A DNA stretch of 64,000 nucleotides from Desulfuromonas versatilis (GTDB taxonomy: Bacteria; Desulfobacterota; Desulfuromonadia; Desulfuromonadales; NIT-T3): positions 2,164,001 through 2,228,000 of the forward strand of contig NZ_AP024355.1 in NCBI RefSeq assembly GCF_019704135.1, read 5' to 3'. Below, in pieces: positions 1 to 9,820 of this stretch. A program made the translations under genes and the position numbers. The notes beneath the pieces are model-generated. The model saw nothing but the letters and a program-made list of their open reading frames with translations, was not told the origin of the DNA and searched no databases. The stretch's first letter is position 1. Every line of letters starts with the position of its first letter.

Positions 1-502
1 GGTCAACCTGGCGCAGAATCGGGCGCTGGTGGGCCATGTGCTCGGCGCAGCCGCACTCGGTGGAAGCGAACGGGTTCTCGACCTGTTCTGCGGTATGGGC
101 AACTTCTCCCTCCCCCTGGCGCGCCATGCCGCCTCGGTGGTCGGTGTCGAAGACTATGCCCCCTCCATCGCCATGGCGCGGCGCAACGCCTCGGCGAATG
201 GTCTGGGCAACACCCGCTTCCTGGCCTGCCCGGCCGAAAGCGCCCTGGCCGAGCAGTGGCAAGAGGGGTTCGACCTGGTGCTCCTCGACCCGCCCCGGGC
301 CGGGGCCTACGATATCTGCAGGGAACTGGGGCGGGCGCGCCCCGGCAAGATCATCTACATCTCCTGCGACCCCCAGACCCTGGCCAGGGACCTGGCGCCG
401 CTGCTGCATAGCGGGTATAGTTTGAATTCGAGCAGGGCCTTTGACCTGTTCCCCCAGACCTATCATGTCGAGAGCGTCAGTGTGCTGACCCGTACGGCCT
501 GA
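1..502 (+). CDS. rlmD: 23S rRNA (uracil-5-)-methyltransferase, C-terminal part (partial)
   Basis: C-terminal part of a TrmA/RlmC/RlmD-family SAM-dependent RNA m5U methyltransferase; the reading frame is open from base 2, so the gene begins before the window. The SAM-binding motif VLDLFCGMGNFSLPLA is followed by the motif LLDPPRAG and by IYISCDPQTLARD, which holds the catalytic cysteine of the family. The last residues (DLFPQTYHVESV) are the usual end of RumA-type enzymes. The N-terminal TRAM and Fe-S parts are not in the window, so RlmD, RlmC and RlmCD cannot be told apart. Confidence 0.9.
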   Translation, partial: VNLAQNRALVGHVLGAAALGGSERVLDLFCGMGNFSLPLARHAASVVGVEDYAPSIAMARRNASANGLGNTRFLACPAESALAEQWQEGFDLVLLDPPRAGAYDICRELGRARPGKIIYISCDPQTLARDLAPLLHSGYSLNSSRAFDLFPQTYHVESVSVLTRTA

Positions 503-580
503 ACAGACAGCGGCCGCTGCGCATCCGGGGAGCCCCAGGGGTTCCCGACATCGAGTCCACCCCCTTCAAGGAGAAAGACC

Positions 581-1240
581 ATGGCTTTGACCCGGTTGCA
601 AATGGCAGTTCTGGCGCTGTTCCTGGTGGTAGGCTGCACCGCCGCTCCGCCGCGGGTGGACCGCACCGTGGATGTCGGCTCCGGCCTGAAACTGGGGTTG
701 GCCCTGCCCAGCGAGCGCTGGGTGGTGCAATCCACCGTCCCCGATTTCCTGGTCGAGGAGCGGGCCGAACACCTGGAGCACGAGCTTGCCGAAAAAGGCA
801 AGCAGGTCTCCCGCGAAGACCTGCTCAACCTCTCCCGCAAGCGGCTTTCCGCCAACGAACTGTTTGTCTTCAACCCGCAGACCAGGGCGGTGCTTGAGGT
901 GGATTTCAGCCCCCTGGACAAGGGTGAGTCCGCCCCCTCCAGGGGGACGGTCGCCAACTCCGCGCGCTTCGCGGGGGAGAGCCTCTCCCAGGAGGAAGGG
1001 GTGACGCAGGCCAGCGCCGATGTCGCCAAGACCCGGGTTTACGGAGCCATGGCCGCCTACCGGCTGGATGCCGCCTACCAGCACCACGGGCACAGCACCC
1101 GGTTTGTCGGGGTGGTCGGGTTCGCCGACCCCTGCTGGTTCTATCTCTACTACACCGATCCCCTGGCCGATGCGGCCGACCTGCAGGAGATGGACAGCCT
1201 CCTGCGCAACCTCCTGGTGGAGGGGGGTAAGGTTAAGTAA
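581..1240 (+). CDS. Putative lipoprotein of unknown function
   Basis: A 219-residue protein with a short hydrophobic leader and the lipobox LVVGC near residue 19, so it is probably exported and lipidated. The mature part has no motif I recognise; it looks like a mixed alpha/beta domain, with a C-terminal half (YGAMAAYRLDAAY, FADPCWFYLYY) that could be a small beta-rich fold. The start codon has an AGGAG about 8 bases upstream. It stands alone between the methyltransferase and a terminator, and is probably its own transcription unit. I cannot assign a function. Confidence 0.75.
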   Translation: MALTRLQMAVLALFLVVGCTAAPPRVDRTVDVGSGLKLGLALPSERWVVQSTVPDFLVEERAEHLEHELAEKGKQVSREDLLNLSRKRLSANELFVFNPQTRAVLEVDFSPLDKGESAPSRGTVANSARFAGESLSQEEGVTQASADVAKTRVYGAMAAYRLDAAYQHHGHSTRFVGVVGFADPCWFYLYYTDPLADAADLQEMDSLLRNLLVEGGKVK

Positions 1241-1310
1241 GGACTTGCGTTTTCTGCTTGCAATTCCATTACCTTCATGGTATTGATTTTCTGATTTAGT
1301 TGTTCACTAG

Positions 1311-1340
1311 AAAAAAGTGAGCTTTCCGCTCACTTTTTTT
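1311..1340. terminator. Bidirectional intrinsic terminator before rimP
   Basis: A perfect 12-bp stem, AAAAAAGTGAGC (1311-1322) against GCTCACTTTTTT (1328-1339), encloses a 5-base loop. A-tract and T-tract flank it, so it can stop transcription from either side. It separates the lipoprotein gene from the rimP operon. Confidence 0.85.
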
Positions 1341-1358
1341 GTTGGCAGAGGATGGAAA

Positions 1359-1847
1359 TTGGCCCAGGAATCGACTCACGACAAAGTTCGCTCGCTGCTC
1401 GTCGCGCTGCTTGACGACCTCGGATTCGAGCTGGTGGATCTGGAATACAAGCGGGAAGGGCGCGACTGGGTTCTGCGGCTTTTCATGGACAAGGAAGGCG
1501 GCGTGACTCTCGACGACTGCGTGGATGTCAGCCGCGAGGTCGGCGCCCTGCTGGATGTCGAGGATCTCATCGAGACCGCCTACCGTCTCGAGGTCTCCTC
1601 CCCCGGTCTCGACCGGCCGCTGAAAAAGCCCCAGGACTACGAACGCTTCGCCGGTCGGTTGGTCAAGGTGAAGACCTACGAAAAGCTCGATCCCGACCAG
1701 CGCGGCCACGAGCGCAAAACTTTCACCGGCAAGCTTCTCGGGCTCGAGGGGACGCTGGTGCGCATCGAGCAGTTGGACAAGAAGGGGGGCGTGGTCGAGT
1801 TGCCCCTTGAGGCCATCGCCAAGGCCAACCTGGAGATAGATCTCTAG
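1359..1847 (+). CDS. rimP: Ribosome maturation factor RimP
   Basis: A 162-residue RimP, needed for maturation of the 30S subunit. The N-terminal domain has the family pattern LGFELVDLEYKREGRDWVLRLFMDKEGGVTLDDCVDVSREV and the region YRLEVSSPGLDRPLKK; the C-terminal SH3-like domain ends FTGKLLGLEG...ANLEIDL. I chose TTG at 1359 because it follows an AGAGGATGGAA ribosome-binding site and matches the family start; the GTG at 1317 lies inside the terminator hairpin. It is the first gene of the classic rimP-nusA-infB operon. Confidence 0.93.
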   Translation: MAQESTHDKVRSLLVALLDDLGFELVDLEYKREGRDWVLRLFMDKEGGVTLDDCVDVSREVGALLDVEDLIETAYRLEVSSPGLDRPLKKPQDYERFAGRLVKVKTYEKLDPDQRGHERKTFTGKLLGLEGTLVRIEQLDKKGGVVELPLEAIAKANLEIDL

Positions 1848-2038
1848 GCGGTTGTCGAACTGTACGGGTCGAAGCGAAAAACCGGGCCAGGCAGGCGAAT
1901 TCACCGCCGCCTCAAGTATCGTCCAGCAGCCTCCCTGCATTTGCGATATTGAAGTACGCTTCTACTGATAAAAAAGATTCCACGAACCCGGCTGGGCTCG
2001 GTCTCATCCGCAGCGACGGGTTATAGGGGGTAACAGGC

Positions 2039-3331
2039 ATGGTAGTCAATCTGAATCACATCATCGACCAGGTTGTAAAAGACAAGGGGATCGACCGGGC
2101 TGTTCTGGTCGAGGCCCTCGAGTCGGCGGTGCTTTCTGCCGCCAACAAGAAATACCGCAACACCCGCGACCTCGAAGCTCACTACAACGAGGAAAGTGGC
2201 GAGGTTGAGGTTTTCGAGTTTGTCACCGTGGTCGATGAGGTTGTTGATTCCTACAAGGAGATCGACCTTCAGGAGGCCAAGGAAATCGACCCCGAGGTGG
2301 AGATCGGCGACTCGCTCGGCATGAAGTTGGATGCCAGCAATTTCAGCCGGATCGCCGCTCAGACGGCCAAGCAGGTGATCATCCAGAAGGTCCGCGAGGC
2401 CGAGCGCGAGGGGGTATTCAACGAGTTCAAGGATCGGGTCGGCGAACTGGTCAACGGCATCGTGCGCCGCTACGAGCGCGGCGATCTCATCGTCGACCTG
2501 GGCCGCGCCGAGGCCCTGCTGCCGCACCGGGAGCAGGTTCCCCGCGAGAACTACCGCCAAGGGGACCGGGTTCGCGCCTATGTCTCCGAGGTCAAGATGG
2601 CCCCCAAGGGTCCGCAGATCATCCTTTCCCGGACTCACCCCGGCGTGGTCGCCGCGCTTTTCCACTTCGAGGTCCCGGAAATCGCCGAGGGGATCGTGGA
2701 AATCAAATCCGTGGCCCGCGAACCCGGCAGCCGGGCCAAGATCGCGGTGGTCTCCCATGACCCCGACGTCGATCCGGTGGGTGCCTGCGTCGGCATGCGC
2801 GGCTCGCGCGTGCAGAATGTGGTCTCCGAGCTGCGCGGGGAGAAGATCGATATCATCCCCTGGACCCCGGACATCGCCCGGTTTGCCTGCTCGGCCCTTT
2901 CCCCCGCCGAGGTTACCCGGGTCTACGTGGACAACGACGAGCAGGCCATGGAGATCATCGTCCCCGACGACCAGCTCTCCCTGGCCATCGGCAAGAAGGG
3001 TCAGAACGTGAGGCTCGCCGCCAAGCTGACCGGCTGGAAGATCGATATCAAGAGCGAAACCCGGGCCGCCGAGGCCGAACTCGAGGAGCTTCGCGGTGAG
3101 GCTGCCGCCGAGGCGGCCGAGGAGAGCGCCGCCGGTGATGCCGTCGAGCTGGCCGAGCGCCACACCCGCGACGAGCTTTACGAGATGGCCAAGGAGCGCA
3201 ACATCGCCGGGCGCAGCAGCATGACCAAGGAAGAGCTCGCCCAGCACCTGGTCGTGGCCGAGGTCGAAGGGGCCGAAGGCGGTGAAGCGGTCGAGGAAGA
3301 GGCCGGCAGCGGAGAAGAAGGCCAGGAGTAG
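2039..3331 (+). CDS. nusA: Transcription termination/antitermination factor NusA
   Basis: A 430-residue NusA that binds RNA polymerase and nascent RNA. Order: N-terminal polymerase-binding domain (about 1-125), S1 domain (about 135-200, [20 protein letters not shown]), then two KH domains ([18 protein letters not shown] and [16 protein letters not shown]). Instead of the two acidic repeats of E. coli NusA, the C-terminus has an acidic linker and a Rho_N/SAP-like segment ([14 protein letters not shown]...[10 protein letters not shown]), as seen in other deltaproteobacterial forms. It lies between rimP and the ylxR/L7Ae gene. Confidence 0.95.
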   Translation: MVVNLNHIIDQVVKDKGIDRAVLVEALESAVLSAANKKYRNTRDLEAHYNEESGEVEVFEFVTVVDEVVDSYKEIDLQEAKEIDPEVEIGDSLGMKLDASNFSRIAAQTAKQVIIQKVREAEREGVFNEFKDRVGELVNGIVRRYERGDLIVDLGRAEALLPHREQVPRENYRQGDRVRAYVSEVKMAPKGPQIILSRTHPGVVAALFHFEVPEIAEGIVEIKSVAREPGSRAKIAVVSHDPDVDPVGACVGMRGSRVQNVVSELRGEKIDIIPWTPDIARFACSALSPAEVTRVYVDNDEQAMEIIVPDDQLSLAIGKKGQNVRLAAKLTGWKIDIKSETRAAEAELEELRGEAAAEAAEESAAGDAVELAERHTRDELYEMAKERNIAGRSSMTKEELAQHLVVAEVEGAEGGEAVEEEAGSGEEGQE

Positions 3332-3337
3332 TCCGGG

Positions 3338-3934
3338 TTGTCCTCTGCGGGAAGAAATCCTCAGCGAACCTGTCTCGGTTGCCGCGGCAGCTTCGACCAG
3401 GACACCCTGGTCCGGTTCGTGGTGTCGCCCCAGGGCGAGCTGCTTGCCGACTACCGCGGGCGGCTGCCCGGCCGTGGCGCCTATACCTGCCTGAGCGGCA
3501 AATGCATCCGCGATGCGGTCAAGCGCCGGCAGTTCGAACGGGCCTTCAAGGTACCGGTCAGGGTTCCCGCCGCTGATGAACTGGTCGCCGCTCTGGGCGG
3601 GCAGGTACGCGAGAGGGTGTGGAACCTGCTCGGCATGGCCCGAAAGTCCGGTGGTGTCGTGTCCGGGAGCAGCGCCGTGCTGGCGGAATTGGGCCACGCA
3701 GGCAAGCTGGCGCTGGTGTTGATGGCCTGCGACATCTCCGAGGCGATGGCCGGCAAGGTGAAGAGCAAGGCCAACGCGGCCGGCCTGCCGGTGTGGCGCC
3801 TCTTCGACAAGGACCTTTTCGGGCAGATCCTGGGCAAGGGCGAACGCAGCGTGGTCGCCCTGCGACCGGGGAAACTTGCCGAGAGTATAAGACACGAGCT
3901 GTTACGCTTTGAGCATATTGCAGGGGAGAATTGA
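3338..3934 (+). CDS. YlxR (DUF448) - L7Ae-like RNA-binding fusion protein
   Basis: A 198-residue two-domain protein. The N-terminus is YlxR/DUF448 ([37 protein letters not shown]); residues from about 95 form an L7Ae/L30e-like RNA-binding domain ([27 protein letters not shown]). These are separate genes (ylxR and ylxQ) in Bacillus; the fused form is known from proteobacteria. The start is TTG 3338, only a few bases after the nusA stop, and the stop overlaps the infB start, so translational coupling is likely. The exact role of the YlxR domain is not settled. Confidence 0.85.
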   Translation: MSSAGRNPQRTCLGCRGSFDQDTLVRFVVSPQGELLADYRGRLPGRGAYTCLSGKCIRDAVKRRQFERAFKVPVRVPAADELVAALGGQVRERVWNLLGMARKSGGVVSGSSAVLAELGHAGKLALVLMACDISEAMAGKVKSKANAAGLPVWRLFDKDLFGQILGKGERSVVALRPGKLAESIRHELLRFEHIAGEN

Positions 3935-6684
3935 TGGGAAAGACACGGGTTTACGAACTGGCGCAGAAACTTGGGCTGGAGAACAAGGAACTGCTCGAGA
4001 AACTGAGCGAAGCAGGCATTGACGCCAAGAGCCACATGAGCGTTCTCGAGGAAGAAGACCTCCAGAAATTCGAATCCGCCACCGCGGCACCGCCGGTGGA
4101 GGAGATCGTCGAAAAGCGGATCACCCCCGGGATCATTCGCCGCCGGCGTAAGGAGGTTCCGGCCGCCGAGGCCAGCGAAACGGCGGAAATGGAGGCCGAG
4201 GCCGAAGAGGCCGAGAAGCCCGCTTCCGTGGAGAAGCCCGCGCCGGTTAAAGCCCCGGAGGTCGTGCGGCCTCCCGCTGCCGAGGTCCAGGCCGAGGAAG
4301 AGCAGAAGCAGGAGGAGGCTCCCGCCGTCAAGCCTGCTAAGCCTACCGAGCCTGCTAAGCCTGCCGAGCCGGTCGTTGCCGCCAAAGAGGCTGCGCCCGT
4401 CGAGGAAAAACCCGTGGCTCCGGCCCCTGCCGCCGAAAAGCCCGCCGCAAAGCCGGTGGAAAAACCCAAGGAAAAAGTCGAAGCCGCCCCCCCCGCGGCC
4501 AAAACCGAAAAGCCGGTGGTTCGGGCCACCGCCTCGCGCGCCAAGATCCTCGGCCGGGTGGAGCTGCCCCAGGCTGCCCCTGCCCAGCCCCAGCGGCGCA
4601 GCGAACCCCCCCGGCGCGAAGGACCCGGCCGCCCCAGGCCCGACGAGCGCGGCCCCGCCCGTCCGGCACCGCGGCGCCCCGCCCCGGCGGCGGCTCCGGC
4701 TCCCGGCGGCGAGGAAGTGTTTCCCGCCAAGGAAGCCCGCGGCGGCAAGAAGAGAAAGAAAGGCAAGGGCGCCGATTATTCCGAGGAGCGCTCCGACGCC
4801 CCGCGCAAGGGCAAGAACCGCGAGGTCTTCGAGCCCGACCGCAGCGGCAAGTTCCGCAAGCCGCGCAAGGGCGCCAAGGTCGCCAAGAAGACCGAGGTGA
4901 CCGTCTCCAAGGCCATCAAACGCATCATCCGCATCAGCGACGTGATCACCGTGGGCGAACTCGCCAAGCGCATGGGCGTCAAGGCCAATGAGCTGATCCG
5001 CGAACTGATGCGCCAGGGGTCCATGGTCACCATCAACCATCCCCTGGATTTCGAGACCGCCGCCATTCTCGCCTCCGAGTTCCACTACGAGGTCGAAAAC
5101 GTGGCCTTCGACGAGGAGACCGTGCTGGCCCATGCCGGGGAGAAGCTCGGCGAAGAGGCCAAGACCGGGGATCTCAAGCCCAGGCCGCCGGTGGTTACCA
5201 TCATGGGCCACGTCGACCACGGCAAAACCAGCCTGCTCGACGCGATCCGCGCGGCCAACGTCACCGCCGGCGAGGCCGGGGGGATCACCCAGCACATCGG
5301 CGCCTATGACGTGGAGCTGGACGGGCGGAAGATCACCTTCCTCGACACCCCGGGCCACGAAGCCTTCACCGCCATGCGTGCCCGCGGCGCCAAGGTCACC
5401 GACATCGTCATCCTCGTGGTGGCCGCCGACGACGGCGTCATGCCCCAGACCAAGGAGGCGATCAACCACTCCAAGGCCGCCGGGGTGCCGATCATCATCG
5501 CGGTCAACAAGATCGACAAGCCCGAGGCCAACCCCGAGCGGGTCAAGCAGGAGCTCACCGAGTTCGAGCTGGTCCCCGAAGAGTGGGGCGGCGAGACCAT
5601 CTTCGTCGAAGTCTCGGCCAAGAAGCAGACCAATCTCGACCAGCTGCTGGAGATGATCCTGCTGCAGGCCGAGGTCATGGAACTCAAGGCCGACCCAGAC
5701 AAGCGCGGCAAAGGGACCATCGTCGAGGCCCGCCTCGACAAGGGGCGCGGCCCCGTGGCCACCGTCCTGGTCCAGGAAGGGACTCTCAAGATCGGCGATC
5801 CCATCGTCTCCGGGGTTCATTTCGGCCGGGTGCGGACCATGACCGATGACCGCGGCAGCCGGGTCGAGGCGGCCGGGCCGTCGATGCCCGTGGAGGTCAC
5901 CGGCCTCAGCGGGGTGCCCGACGCCGGCGAGATGTTCCACGCCGTCGAGGACGAGAAGGTCGCCAAGGACGTCGCTCAGCATCGCCAGCAGAAGCTGCGC
6001 GAGGCCGAACTGGCCAAGACCAGCAAGATCTCCCTCGAGCAGCTCTACGCCCGGATCAAGGAAGGCGACGTCAAGGAGCTCAAGGTCATCGTCAAGGGCG
6101 ACGTGCAGGGCTCGGTCGAGGCGGTCAAGGACGCCCTGCTCAAGCTCTCCACCGACGCCTGCCGCCTGGTGGTCATCCATACCGGGGTCGGCGGCATCAT
6201 CGAAAGCGACGTCACCCTGGCGGCGGCCTCCGATGCCATCGTCCTGGGCTTCAACGTCCGCCCCGAGCCCAAGGCCAGCACCCTGGCCGAGAACGAAGGG
6301 GTCGACATCCGGATGTACAACATCATCTACGACGCCGTCGCCGACGTCCGCGATGCCATGGAGGGCCTGCTGGCGCCGACCCTGCGCGAAAAATACCTCG
6401 GCCGGGTCGAAGTCCGCGAGACCTTCCAGGTCTCCAAGGTCGGCACCATCGCCGGGTGCTACGTGGTGGACGGCAAGATCCTGCGCGGCGCCCAGGTGCG
6501 CCTGGTACGCGACAACGTCGTGGTCTGGGAGGGCAAGCTGAGCTCGCTCAAGCGCTTCAAGGACGACGTCCGCGAGGTGGCCACCGGCTACGAGTGCGGG
6601 ATCGGCCTCGAGGGGTACAATGATATCAAGGTCGGAGACATCATCGAGGTCTTCGAAATGGAGTCGGTCAAGACGACTCTCTAA
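3934..6684 (+). CDS. infB: Translation initiation factor IF-2
   Basis: A 916-residue IF-2, the GTPase that brings initiator tRNA to the ribosome. An IF2_N domain (about 1-50) is followed by a long Ala/Pro/Glu/Lys-rich linker, a second IF2_N segment ([20 protein letters not shown]), and the G domain with GHVDHGKT near residue 424, DTPGHEAF and [11 protein letters not shown]-terminal domains II-IV follow ([20 protein letters not shown]). The start is ATG 3934 after GGGGAGAA, overlapping the stop of the preceding gene (TGATG). Confidence 0.96.
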   Translation: MGKTRVYELAQKLGLENKELLEKLSEAGIDAKSHMSVLEEEDLQKFESATAAPPVEEIVEKRITPGIIRRRRKEVPAAEASETAEMEAEAEEAEKPASVEKPAPVKAPEVVRPPAAEVQAEEEQKQEEAPAVKPAKPTEPAKPAEPVVAAKEAAPVEEKPVAPAPAAEKPAAKPVEKPKEKVEAAPPAAKTEKPVVRATASRAKILGRVELPQAAPAQPQRRSEPPRREGPGRPRPDERGPARPAPRRPAPAAAPAPGGEEVFPAKEARGGKKRKKGKGADYSEERSDAPRKGKNREVFEPDRSGKFRKPRKGAKVAKKTEVTVSKAIKRIIRISDVITVGELAKRMGVKANELIRELMRQGSMVTINHPLDFETAAILASEFHYEVENVAFDEETVLAHAGEKLGEEAKTGDLKPRPPVVTIMGHVDHGKTSLLDAIRAANVTAGEAGGITQHIGAYDVELDGRKITFLDTPGHEAFTAMRARGAKVTDIVILVVAADDGVMPQTKEAINHSKAAGVPIIIAVNKIDKPEANPERVKQELTEFELVPEEWGGETIFVEVSAKKQTNLDQLLEMILLQAEVMELKADPDKRGKGTIVEARLDKGRGPVATVLVQEGTLKIGDPIVSGVHFGRVRTMTDDRGSRVEAAGPSMPVEVTGLSGVPDAGEMFHAVEDEKVAKDVAQHRQQKLREAELAKTSKISLEQLYARIKEGDVKELKVIVKGDVQGSVEAVKDALLKLSTDACRLVVIHTGVGGIIESDVTLAAASDAIVLGFNVRPEPKASTLAENEGVDIRMYNIIYDAVADVRDAMEGLLAPTLREKYLGRVEVRETFQVSKVGTIAGCYVVDGKILRGAQVRLVRDNVVVWEGKLSSLKRFKDDVREVATGYECGIGLEGYNDIKVGDIIEVFEMESVKTTL

Positions 6685-6699
6685 CCGGGGGAACCCGCC

Positions 6700-6987
6700 A
6701 TGGTGGTCGGCGTGCTGCGTCTCGAACTGTTCCTGCCCGCGCCGCAGAACCTGAAGGAGAAGCGGGCCGTGGTGCGCAAGATCCTCGGCCGCTGCCGGGA
6801 GCGGTTCCCGGTCTCCTGCGCCGAGACCGGCATGCATGATCTCTGGCAGCGGGCCGAGCTCGGCTACTCCATGGTCGGCCAGAGCGAAGGCGACTGCCAC
6901 AGCGTCTTCGCTCGCATCGAACAAGAGATCGATCGCATCGGGCTGGCCCAGGTCAGTGATCACTACGTGGAGTTTCTCCACTTCTGA
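6700..6987 (+). CDS. DUF503 (YlxP-like) family protein
   Basis: A 95-residue protein of the DUF503/YlxP family, recognised by [24 protein letters not shown] and the C-terminal ending. In many bacteria this gene sits between infB and rbfA, as here, with 15 bases to infB and 11 to rbfA, so a link to ribosome maturation is usually inferred. No enzymatic motif is visible. The ATG at 6700 follows a GGGGGAACC ribosome-binding site. Confidence 0.85.
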   Translation: MVVGVLRLELFLPAPQNLKEKRAVVRKILGRCRERFPVSCAETGMHDLWQRAELGYSMVGQSEGDCHSVFARIEQEIDRIGLAQVSDHYVEFLHF

Positions 6988-6998
6988 GGATAGAGTTT

Positions 6999-7376
6999 TT
7001 GGAATTTCTGCGTTCACATCGCGTTGGCGAACAGATCCACAAGGAAATCTCCGCGCTGCTGGTGCGGGGCCTCAAGGACCCGCGCATCGGCTTCGTGACC
7101 ATCACCGCCGTGGAAGTCACCCCTGACCTGCACCTGGCCAGGGTATATTACTCCGTGCTGGGCGACGACAAGTCCCGGGCCGCCACCCAGAAGGGGCTGG
7201 AAAGCTCCATTCCCTACATCCGCCGGGAGATCGGCAAGCACCTGCGGATGAAATACACTCCGGATCTGATGTTCAAGTTCGATACCTCCCTGGAGTACGG
7301 CAACCGGATCGAGTCCCTGCTGCGGGACATCCACGAGAAGAGTAGTGATGATCAAGGCGATTCTGAAAAAGATTGA
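6999..7376 (+). CDS. rbfA: Ribosome-binding factor A
   Basis: A 125-residue RbfA, a KH-fold factor for 30S subunit maturation. Family hallmarks are [39 protein letters not shown] and the C-terminal [17 protein letters not shown]. The start is TTG 6999 after GAGGATAGAG. Its 3' end overlaps the start of the next gene by about 29 bases, which suggests coupled translation with nrnA. Confidence 0.93.
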   Translation: MEFLRSHRVGEQIHKEISALLVRGLKDPRIGFVTITAVEVTPDLHLARVYYSVLGDDKSRAATQKGLESSIPYIRREIGKHLRMKYTPDLMFKFDTSLEYGNRIESLLRDIHEKSSDDQGDSEKD

Positions 7377-8298
7377 CTCGGGCCGGCGCTTCCTGGTGGC
7401 CTCGCACGAAAGCCCCGACGGCGACGCCATGGCCTCGACCCTTGCGCTGACCAACCTGCTGCGCGAAATGGGCAAGGAGGTGGTCGCCTTCAATCGGGAC
7501 GGGGTCCCCGAGTCGTTCCGCTTTCTCCCCGGGGCCGCGACGGTGGTCAGCAGCCTGGCCGGCGAAGCCCCCTTCGACGCGGGTTTCGTGCTTGACGCCG
7601 GGGAGCTGCGCCGCGCCGGCAACGAGCTGAAGCCGCTCTGCCGCAGCCTGGTGAACATCGACCATCACCCCCATTCGGAAGACTTCGGGGAAATCTACTA
7701 CGTCGATGAAAACGCCAGCGCCACCGGCATCATGATCTACCGCATCGCCCGGGAGGGAGGGCTTGCCATCAGCCCGGCGGTTGCGCTTTGCGTTTACACG
7801 GCTATTCTTTCCGATACGGGTTCCTTCAGATACTCCAACGCCGACCCCGAGGCCTTTCGGGTGGCCGGAGAGATGATCGACCTCGGCGTCGACCCCTGGA
7901 GCGTGGCTTCGGGGCTGTACGAGAGCCAGTCGGAAAAACGGCTGCAGTTGCTGGGCGAAGCCCTGAACACCCTGACCATCTCCCCCTGCCGCCTCTACGC
8001 CTCGGTCAGCGTCACCAGCGAAATGCTGGTGCGCACCGGAGCCACCGCCGAGCACACCGACGGCTTCGTCAACTACCCCAGGTCGATCAGCGGGGTCGAG
8101 GTGGCGCTGTTTTTCCGCCAGGTCGGCCCGGCCGCCTACAAGGTCGGTTTCCGCTCCAAGGGCAAGGTCGACGTCGGTTCCCTGGCCCGGGCCCTGGGCG
8201 GCGGAGGTCATCACAACGCCGCCGGCGCCGTGGTCGAGGGGGAACTCGACCATGTACGCGCCACGGTCTTTGCCCGGCTGGATGCTCTTTTAAAATAG
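7348..8298 (+). CDS. nrnA: DHH-family oligoribonuclease / pAp phosphatase
   Basis: A 316-residue DHH/DHHA1 phosphoesterase of the NrnA type, which degrades short RNA oligomers and dephosphorylates pAp. The DHH core is visible: [12 protein letters not shown] (motif I), the metal-binding NIDHHPHS, and [18 protein letters not shown]. The DHHA1 end carries the glycine-rich substrate motif [12 protein letters not shown]. Start ATG 7348 is preferred; GTG 7345 immediately before it is the alternative. It sits in the usual rbfA-nrnA-truB order. Confidence 0.92.
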   Translation: MIKAILKKIDSGRRFLVASHESPDGDAMASTLALTNLLREMGKEVVAFNRDGVPESFRFLPGAATVVSSLAGEAPFDAGFVLDAGELRRAGNELKPLCRSLVNIDHHPHSEDFGEIYYVDENASATGIMIYRIAREGGLAISPAVALCVYTAILSDTGSFRYSNADPEAFRVAGEMIDLGVDPWSVASGLYESQSEKRLQLLGEALNTLTISPCRLYASVSVTSEMLVRTGATAEHTDGFVNYPRSISGVEVALFFRQVGPAAYKVGFRSKGKVDVGSLARALGGGGHHNAAGAVVEGELDHVRATVFARLDALLK

Positions 8299-8304
8299 TC
8301 GCGC

Positions 8305-9216
8305 ATGGACGGCCTGCTGATTGTCGACAAGCCGCGGGGGATCACCTCCCACGACGTGGTGCGCCAGGTGCGCCGGGCGCTCAAGACCCGCAAGGTGGGC
8401 CACGCCGGCACCCTCGATCCGCTGGCCACCGGGCTTTTGCTGGTCGCCGTGGGCGAAGGGACCCGGGTGCTGCAGTTTCTCATGGAGGGGGACAAGACCT
8501 ACCGGGCCCGGCTCAAGCTCGGTGAAACCACCGACACCCAGGATTCCGACGGGAAGGTCATCGAGCAGCGCCCCTGGCAGGGGATCGGCCCGCAGGACGT
8601 GGAGCGGGCCTGTGCGAGTTTCCGCGGCGAGATCCGGCAGGTTCCGCCCATGTACTCGGCGCTGAAGAAGGATGGCGTCCCCCTGTACCGCCTGGCCCGC
8701 CAGGGGATCGAAATCGAGCGCGAGGAGCGTCCGGTCACCATCCATCGGCTGGAGATTCTGCAGGTGGAGTTGCCCGCCGTGGCCATCGAGGTCGACTGTT
8801 CCAAGGGGACCTATATCCGGACCCTGGTACACGACATCGGCCAGGCCCTGGGCTGCGGGGCGCACCTGACCGAGCTGCGCCGCACCCGCAGCGGCCTGTT
8901 CTCCATCGAACGGGCCCTCACCCTCGAGCAGCTCGCCGAGGGGGTGGAGCTGGCCGGGCATCCCGCCTGGCTGAGCCTGGGGGAGGCCCTGGGGGAATAC
9001 CCTGCGGTGCAACTCGTCGAGGAGGCCTGCCGGCGCCTGCGCAACGGCATTCCCCCCGCGCTGGACGAGGTCCGCGGCGGCGAAAACTGTCGCCCCGGCG
9101 AACGGGCGCTGCTCTACGAGGGGCCAAGGCTGCTGGCCATCGCCAGTTTCGAGCCTGGCCGCGAGCTTGAGCAGCGCGGAGATTTTCGCCTGCTGAGGGT
9201 GTTCAACCGGGGTTGA
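8305..9216 (+). CDS. truB: tRNA pseudouridine(55) synthase TruB
   Basis: A 303-residue TruB, which makes pseudouridine 55 in the T-loop of tRNAs. The catalytic aspartate lies in GHAGTLDPLATGLL; other family motifs are DKTYRARLKLG, QVPPMYSALKKDGVPLYRLAR and CSKGTYIRTLVHDIG. A C-terminal PUA-like part follows. ATG 8305 begins 6 bases after the nrnA stop, so it belongs to the same operon. Confidence 0.95.
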   Translation: MDGLLIVDKPRGITSHDVVRQVRRALKTRKVGHAGTLDPLATGLLLVAVGEGTRVLQFLMEGDKTYRARLKLGETTDTQDSDGKVIEQRPWQGIGPQDVERACASFRGEIRQVPPMYSALKKDGVPLYRLARQGIEIEREERPVTIHRLEILQVELPAVAIEVDCSKGTYIRTLVHDIGQALGCGAHLTELRRTRSGLFSIERALTLEQLAEGVELAGHPAWLSLGEALGEYPAVQLVEEACRRLRNGIPPALDEVRGGENCRPGERALLYEGPRLLAIASFEPGRELEQRGDFRLLRVFNRG

Positions 9217-9328
9217 TAGCTGCGCATAAGCTCTTTACACCCGGGGTTATTTGTGATAGAAGGTCCAAGCTTTCAAACCCGAAACCAGGAAATTTCTTGG
9301 GATAATTTGTAGAAAAGGAGGTGGCACA

Positions 9329-9595
9329 GTGCTGGCCACAGAAAAGAAGCAGGAAATCATCGAACGTTTCAAGAAGCATGAAGGGGACACCGGTTCTCCC
9401 GAGGTGCAGATCGCTCTGCTCTCCGAGCGGATCACCTACCTGACCGAACACTTCCGCACCCACAAGAAGGATCACCACTCCCGTCGCGGGCTGCTCAAGA
9501 TCGTCGGTCAACGTCGGCGTCTGCTGGATTACCTGAAGAGCAAGGATGTACAACGCTACCAGGTGATCATCAAGGAACTGGGTATCCGCAGGTAA
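9329..9595 (+). CDS. rpsO: 30S ribosomal protein S15
   Basis: An 88-residue S15 that binds 16S rRNA early in 30S assembly. Family features are [38 protein letters not shown] and [13 protein letters not shown]. It starts with GTG 9329 behind a strong AAAAGGAGGTGG ribosome-binding site. The 112-base leader between truB and rpsO is where S15 autoregulation would act in relatives; I cannot confirm a specific structure. pnp follows, as in most proteobacteria. Confidence 0.96.
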   Translation: MLATEKKQEIIERFKKHEGDTGSPEVQIALLSERITYLTEHFRTHKKDHHSRRGLLKIVGQRRRLLDYLKSKDVQRYQVIIKELGIRR

Positions 9596-9600
9596 TACAG

Positions 9601-9655
9601 GGCAGCAGGCTCTTCAGATCACGGGAGGGCCGCTGCCTTTCGTTTTTGGAGCGAA
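9601..9655 (+). terminator. Possible terminator/attenuator after rpsO
   Basis: GGCAGC (from about 9602) and GCTGCC (9632-9637) flank a partly pairing interior and are followed by the T-rich run TTTCGTTTTT. It could stop or attenuate transcription between rpsO and pnp; the long interior makes it a weak call. Confidence 0.4.
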
Positions 9656-9820
9656 TGGCTTGGAGGTTGTCCGGAGAGAGGGTCCGATACACCGCTCGGG
9701 GGTGTGCGGGGTCTGTCTCAGGCCATCCTCCTTTCGCCATTTTTTTGTAGTAAAACAAACCATTGCAAAAGATGGGACGGGCAGGCGTCAGCCGCTGCCC
9801 GGACCGACAAGGAGAACATC

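Noticed and set aside
3481-7017. A 1178-codon minus-strand ORF
   Set aside because: It is the reverse of the ylxR-infB-DUF503 genes; its protein is Gly/Asp/His/Leu-rich without any family pattern, a known artefact of high-GC DNA.
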